From contig CANRCO010000058.1 of NCBI GenBank assembly GCA_947629125.1, positions 1 through 7,105 on the forward strand: a stretch of 7,105 nucleotides of DNA. Reading direction: 5' to 3'. Position numbers and translations under genes: made by a program. Numbering within the stretch: position 1 is the stretch's first letter; every line of letters begins with the position of its first letter. Below the pieces are notes generated by a model, which saw only the letters and a program-made list of their open reading frames with translations, was not told where the DNA came from and searched no databases. This DNA comes from an uncultured Bacilli bacterium (lineage in GTDB: Bacteria; Bacillota_I; Bacilli_A; RF39; UBA660). Shown here one piece after another: positions 5,855 through 7,105 of the stretch.

Positions 5855-5883
5855 TTGACTTTAATTAGGTTAATATTTATAAT
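5855..5883 (+). promoter_or_regulatory. Promoter of the T-box, DUF1653, serS unit
   Basis: TTGACT (5855-5860), exactly 17 bases, then TATAAT (5878-5883). This is the best consensus promoter in the window, matching 11 of 12 positions. Transcription would begin near 5890, just before Stem I of the T-box leader. Confidence 0.85.
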
Positions 5884-5889
5884 TTTAAT

Positions 5890-6090
5890 TGAAAAACGTT
5901 GATGAGGATAATAATAAAATCTTAACTATTTAGAGAGTTCGTGGCTGGTGAAAACGAATTAGTTAAATTTATTAGTCTACCTAGGAGTGTAGTTAATAAC
6001 TACCGGTTTTAAACCGTTATCAAAATTAAGTTAAATAAAGGATGGCACCGTGCATTAGCACTCCTTAGTTGTGGCATCCTTTTTATTTTT
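5890..6090 (+). promoter_or_regulatory. T-box riboswitch, serine type, upstream of serS
   Basis: A leader RNA of about 200 bases that senses uncharged tRNA. Stem I is recognisable: ATAAA and TTAACTA (from about 5915) pair with TAGTTAA and TTTAT, the AGAGAG motif follows, and TTCGT/ACGAA encloses GGCTGGTGAAA, the classic apical T-box sequence. The probable specifier is TCT (5976-5978, serine); AGT (5974-5976) is also a serine codon. Stem III is about 5996-6020 (CGGTT/AACCG core). The T-box proper (6037-6052) contains TGGC at 6043-6046. TGGC would pair with the GCCA end of tRNA-Ser, whose discriminator base is G, which supports serine specificity. The antiterminator is AAGGA/TCCTT (6038-6042, 6062-6066) with the seven-base bulge TGGCACC and GTGC-ATTA-GCAC on top. 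Uncharged tRNA-Ser would favour it and switch on DUF1653-serS. Confidence 0.93.
6037..6090 (+). terminator. Conditional terminator of the serine T-box
   Basis: AAAGGATG (6037-6044) pairs with CATCCTTT (6075-6082). After one G-G mismatch, CAC (6046-6048) pairs with GTG (6071-6073). A T-rich tract follows (6080-6090). The left arm overlaps the T-box sequence, so this hairpin and the antiterminator are mutually exclusive. Confidence 0.88.
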
Positions 6091-6107
6091 AGAAAAGAGG
6101 AAGATTT

Positions 6108-6356
6108 ATGAGAGAAATTAAACCAAATACAGTATATCGACATTTTAAAGACTCGTTAGCTTATATAATAACTATAGCTAAACATAGTGAAACTAATGAA
6201 GATTTAGTAATTTATTGTTGCATAAATAATAAAGATACTAATCATCATAATGGAATTTATGCTCGACCTCTTACAATGTTTCTTTCAGAGGTTGACCATG
6301 AAAAATATCCTGATGTTAAACAAAAATATCGTTTTGAATTAGTAGAGGAGGAATAA
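6108..6356 (+). CDS. DUF1653 family protein
   Basis: Small protein of 82 aa with the DUF1653 pattern: VYRHFKDSLAYII (9-21), IAKHSETNEDLVIY (23-36), IYARPLTMF (50-58) and YRFEL (74-78). The fold is expected to be a small all-beta domain. Its biochemical role is, to my knowledge, not established. Start: ATG 6108 with AGAGG (6096-6100) seven bases upstream, 18 bases after the T-box terminator tract. It is the first gene controlled by the T-box and ends three bases before serS, so it is co-transcribed and probably translationally coupled. Its control by tRNA-Ser charging is a fact of position; whether it acts in serine or tRNA metabolism is unknown. Confidence 0.85.
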   Translation: MREIKPNTVYRHFKDSLAYIITIAKHSETNEDLVIYCCINNKDTNHHNGIYARPLTMFLSEVDHEKYPDVKQKYRFELVEEE

Positions 6357-6359
6357 AAC

Positions 6360-7105
6360 ATGTTAGATATTAAGTTTATCGTTGAAAATAAAGAAAAAGT
6401 TAAAGAAAATATTAAAAAGAAATTTCAAGACAAAAAATTACCTTTAGTCGATGAAGTTGTCAGTATTTATGAACAAATTAAAGCTAATAAATTAAAAAGA
6501 GATAATTTAGGTAGTAAAAGGAATACTATAAGTAGCGAAATAGGACTACTTATGCGTGAAAAAAAAGTAGAGGAAGCTAATAAGAAAAAAGAAGAAGTTG
6601 CTAATATTAATGATGAATTAAAAGTAATTGATGAGGCTTTAACGACTTTAGATAATCAAATGCGTGAAAAATTGTTAGTTATTCCACAAATGATTGATTC
6701 TTCAGTTCCCATTGGTAAAGATGATAGTGAAAATGTGGAAATTGAAAAATTTGGAGAACCAGTAGTTTTTGATTACGAAATACCTTATCATGCTGATATA
6801 TGTGAAGCATTTAGTGGTTTAGATAAAGAAAGTGCGGGACGAACTAGCGGTAATGGTTTTTATTATTTAATGGGAGATATTGCTCGTTTACATGAAGCGA
6901 TGATTGCCTATGCCCGCGATTTCATGATTGATAAAGGTTTTACTTATTGTATACCACCATTTATGATTAGAAGTGATGTGGTTAATGGTGTAATGAGCTT
7001 TGAAGAAATGGATGCCATGATGTATAAAATTGAAGGTGAAGATTTATATTTAATTGGAACTAGTGAACATTCAATGATTGGTAAATTTAAAAATCAAATT
7101 ATTAA
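6360..7105 (+). CDS. serS: Seryl-tRNA synthetase, 5' part (runs off the right edge)
   Basis: The first 248 codons are present; full SerS proteins are about 420-430 aa. The enzyme attaches serine to tRNA-Ser using ATP. The N-terminal part (about 1-110) starts MLDIKFIVENKEKVKENIKKK and forms the long antiparallel coiled coil that grips the long variable arm of tRNA-Ser. The class II catalytic core begins near 140. GNGFYYLMGDIARLHEAM (165-182) and the following CIPPFMIRSDVV hold the motif 1 region, and LIGTSEHSMIG (231-241) is the TSE serine-binding loop. Motifs 2 and 3 lie beyond the window. Start: ATG 6360 with AGGAGG (6346-6351) eight bases upstream, inside the end of the DUF1653 gene. The core (for example KESAGRTSGNGFYYL) differs from the common bacterial KVSGSRFYFL form, so this looks like a divergent SerS subtype. 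Confidence 0.95.
   Translation, partial: MLDIKFIVENKEKVKENIKKKFQDKKLPLVDEVVSIYEQIKANKLKRDNLGSKRNTISSEIGLLMREKKVEEANKKKEEVANINDELKVIDEALTTLDNQMREKLLVIPQMIDSSVPIGKDDSENVEIEKFGEPVVFDYEIPYHADICEAFSGLDKESAGRTSGNGFYYLMGDIARLHEAMIAYARDFMIDKGFTYCIPPFMIRSDVVNGVMSFEEMDAMMYKIEGEDLYLIGTSEHSMIGKFKNQII

Noticed and set aside
5777..6107. Small gene or non-coding RNA in the gap before DUF1653
   Set aside because: The gap is fully explained by two promoters and the T-box leader.

Overview
The window looks like chromosome from a very AT-rich, low-GC Gram-positive bacterium of the Bacilli/Mollicutes type. The grounds are the near-exclusive use of A/T third positions, a SufCDSU-type iron-sulfur operon, a T-box leader in front of serS, extended -10 promoters, and AGGAGG-type ribosome binding sites. 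Tryptophan is written TGG throughout (in the ligase, SufC and SufS) and TGA is used as a stop (Ku), so the standard bacterial code applies and this is not a TGA=Trp mycoplasma. An uncultured gut lineage such as RF39-like Bacilli would fit, but that placement is inference.

Layout. Positions 1-120 hold the promoter, ribosome binding site and first codon of a minus-strand gene that leaves the left edge. Positions 196-482 hold a decayed GNAT acetyltransferase gene on the plus strand, followed by hairpins. Positions 630-2260 (minus) are a two-gene end-joining operon: Ku, then a stand-alone LigD-type ATP-dependent ligase overlapping it by 4 bp. Diverging from it, 2357-5394 (plus) is a tightly packed SUF operon, sufC-sufD-sufS-sufU. 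It ends in a 16-bp perfect hairpin shared with a convergent 115-aa gene of unknown function (5429-5776, minus). From 5855 to the right edge is a serine-type T-box unit: promoter, T-box leader, a DUF1653 gene, and the 5' 248 codons of serS.

How the parts work together. Ku would hold broken DNA ends and recruit the ligase; the polymerase/primase domain usually present in LigD is not here. SufS takes sulfur from cysteine, SufU relays it, and SufC powers a scaffold that should be SufB/SufD. Here the only scaffold-like protein is a short, cysteine-free SufD/SufB relative, and no sufB is seen. The T-box reads tRNA-Ser charging and controls DUF1653 and serS together.

No mobile element, CRISPR array, tRNA or rRNA was seen. 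The most unusual points are the SUF operon without SufB, the compact serine T-box with no room for Stem II, and the end-joining pair without a polymerase domain. Nothing in the window clearly amounts to a wholly new system.
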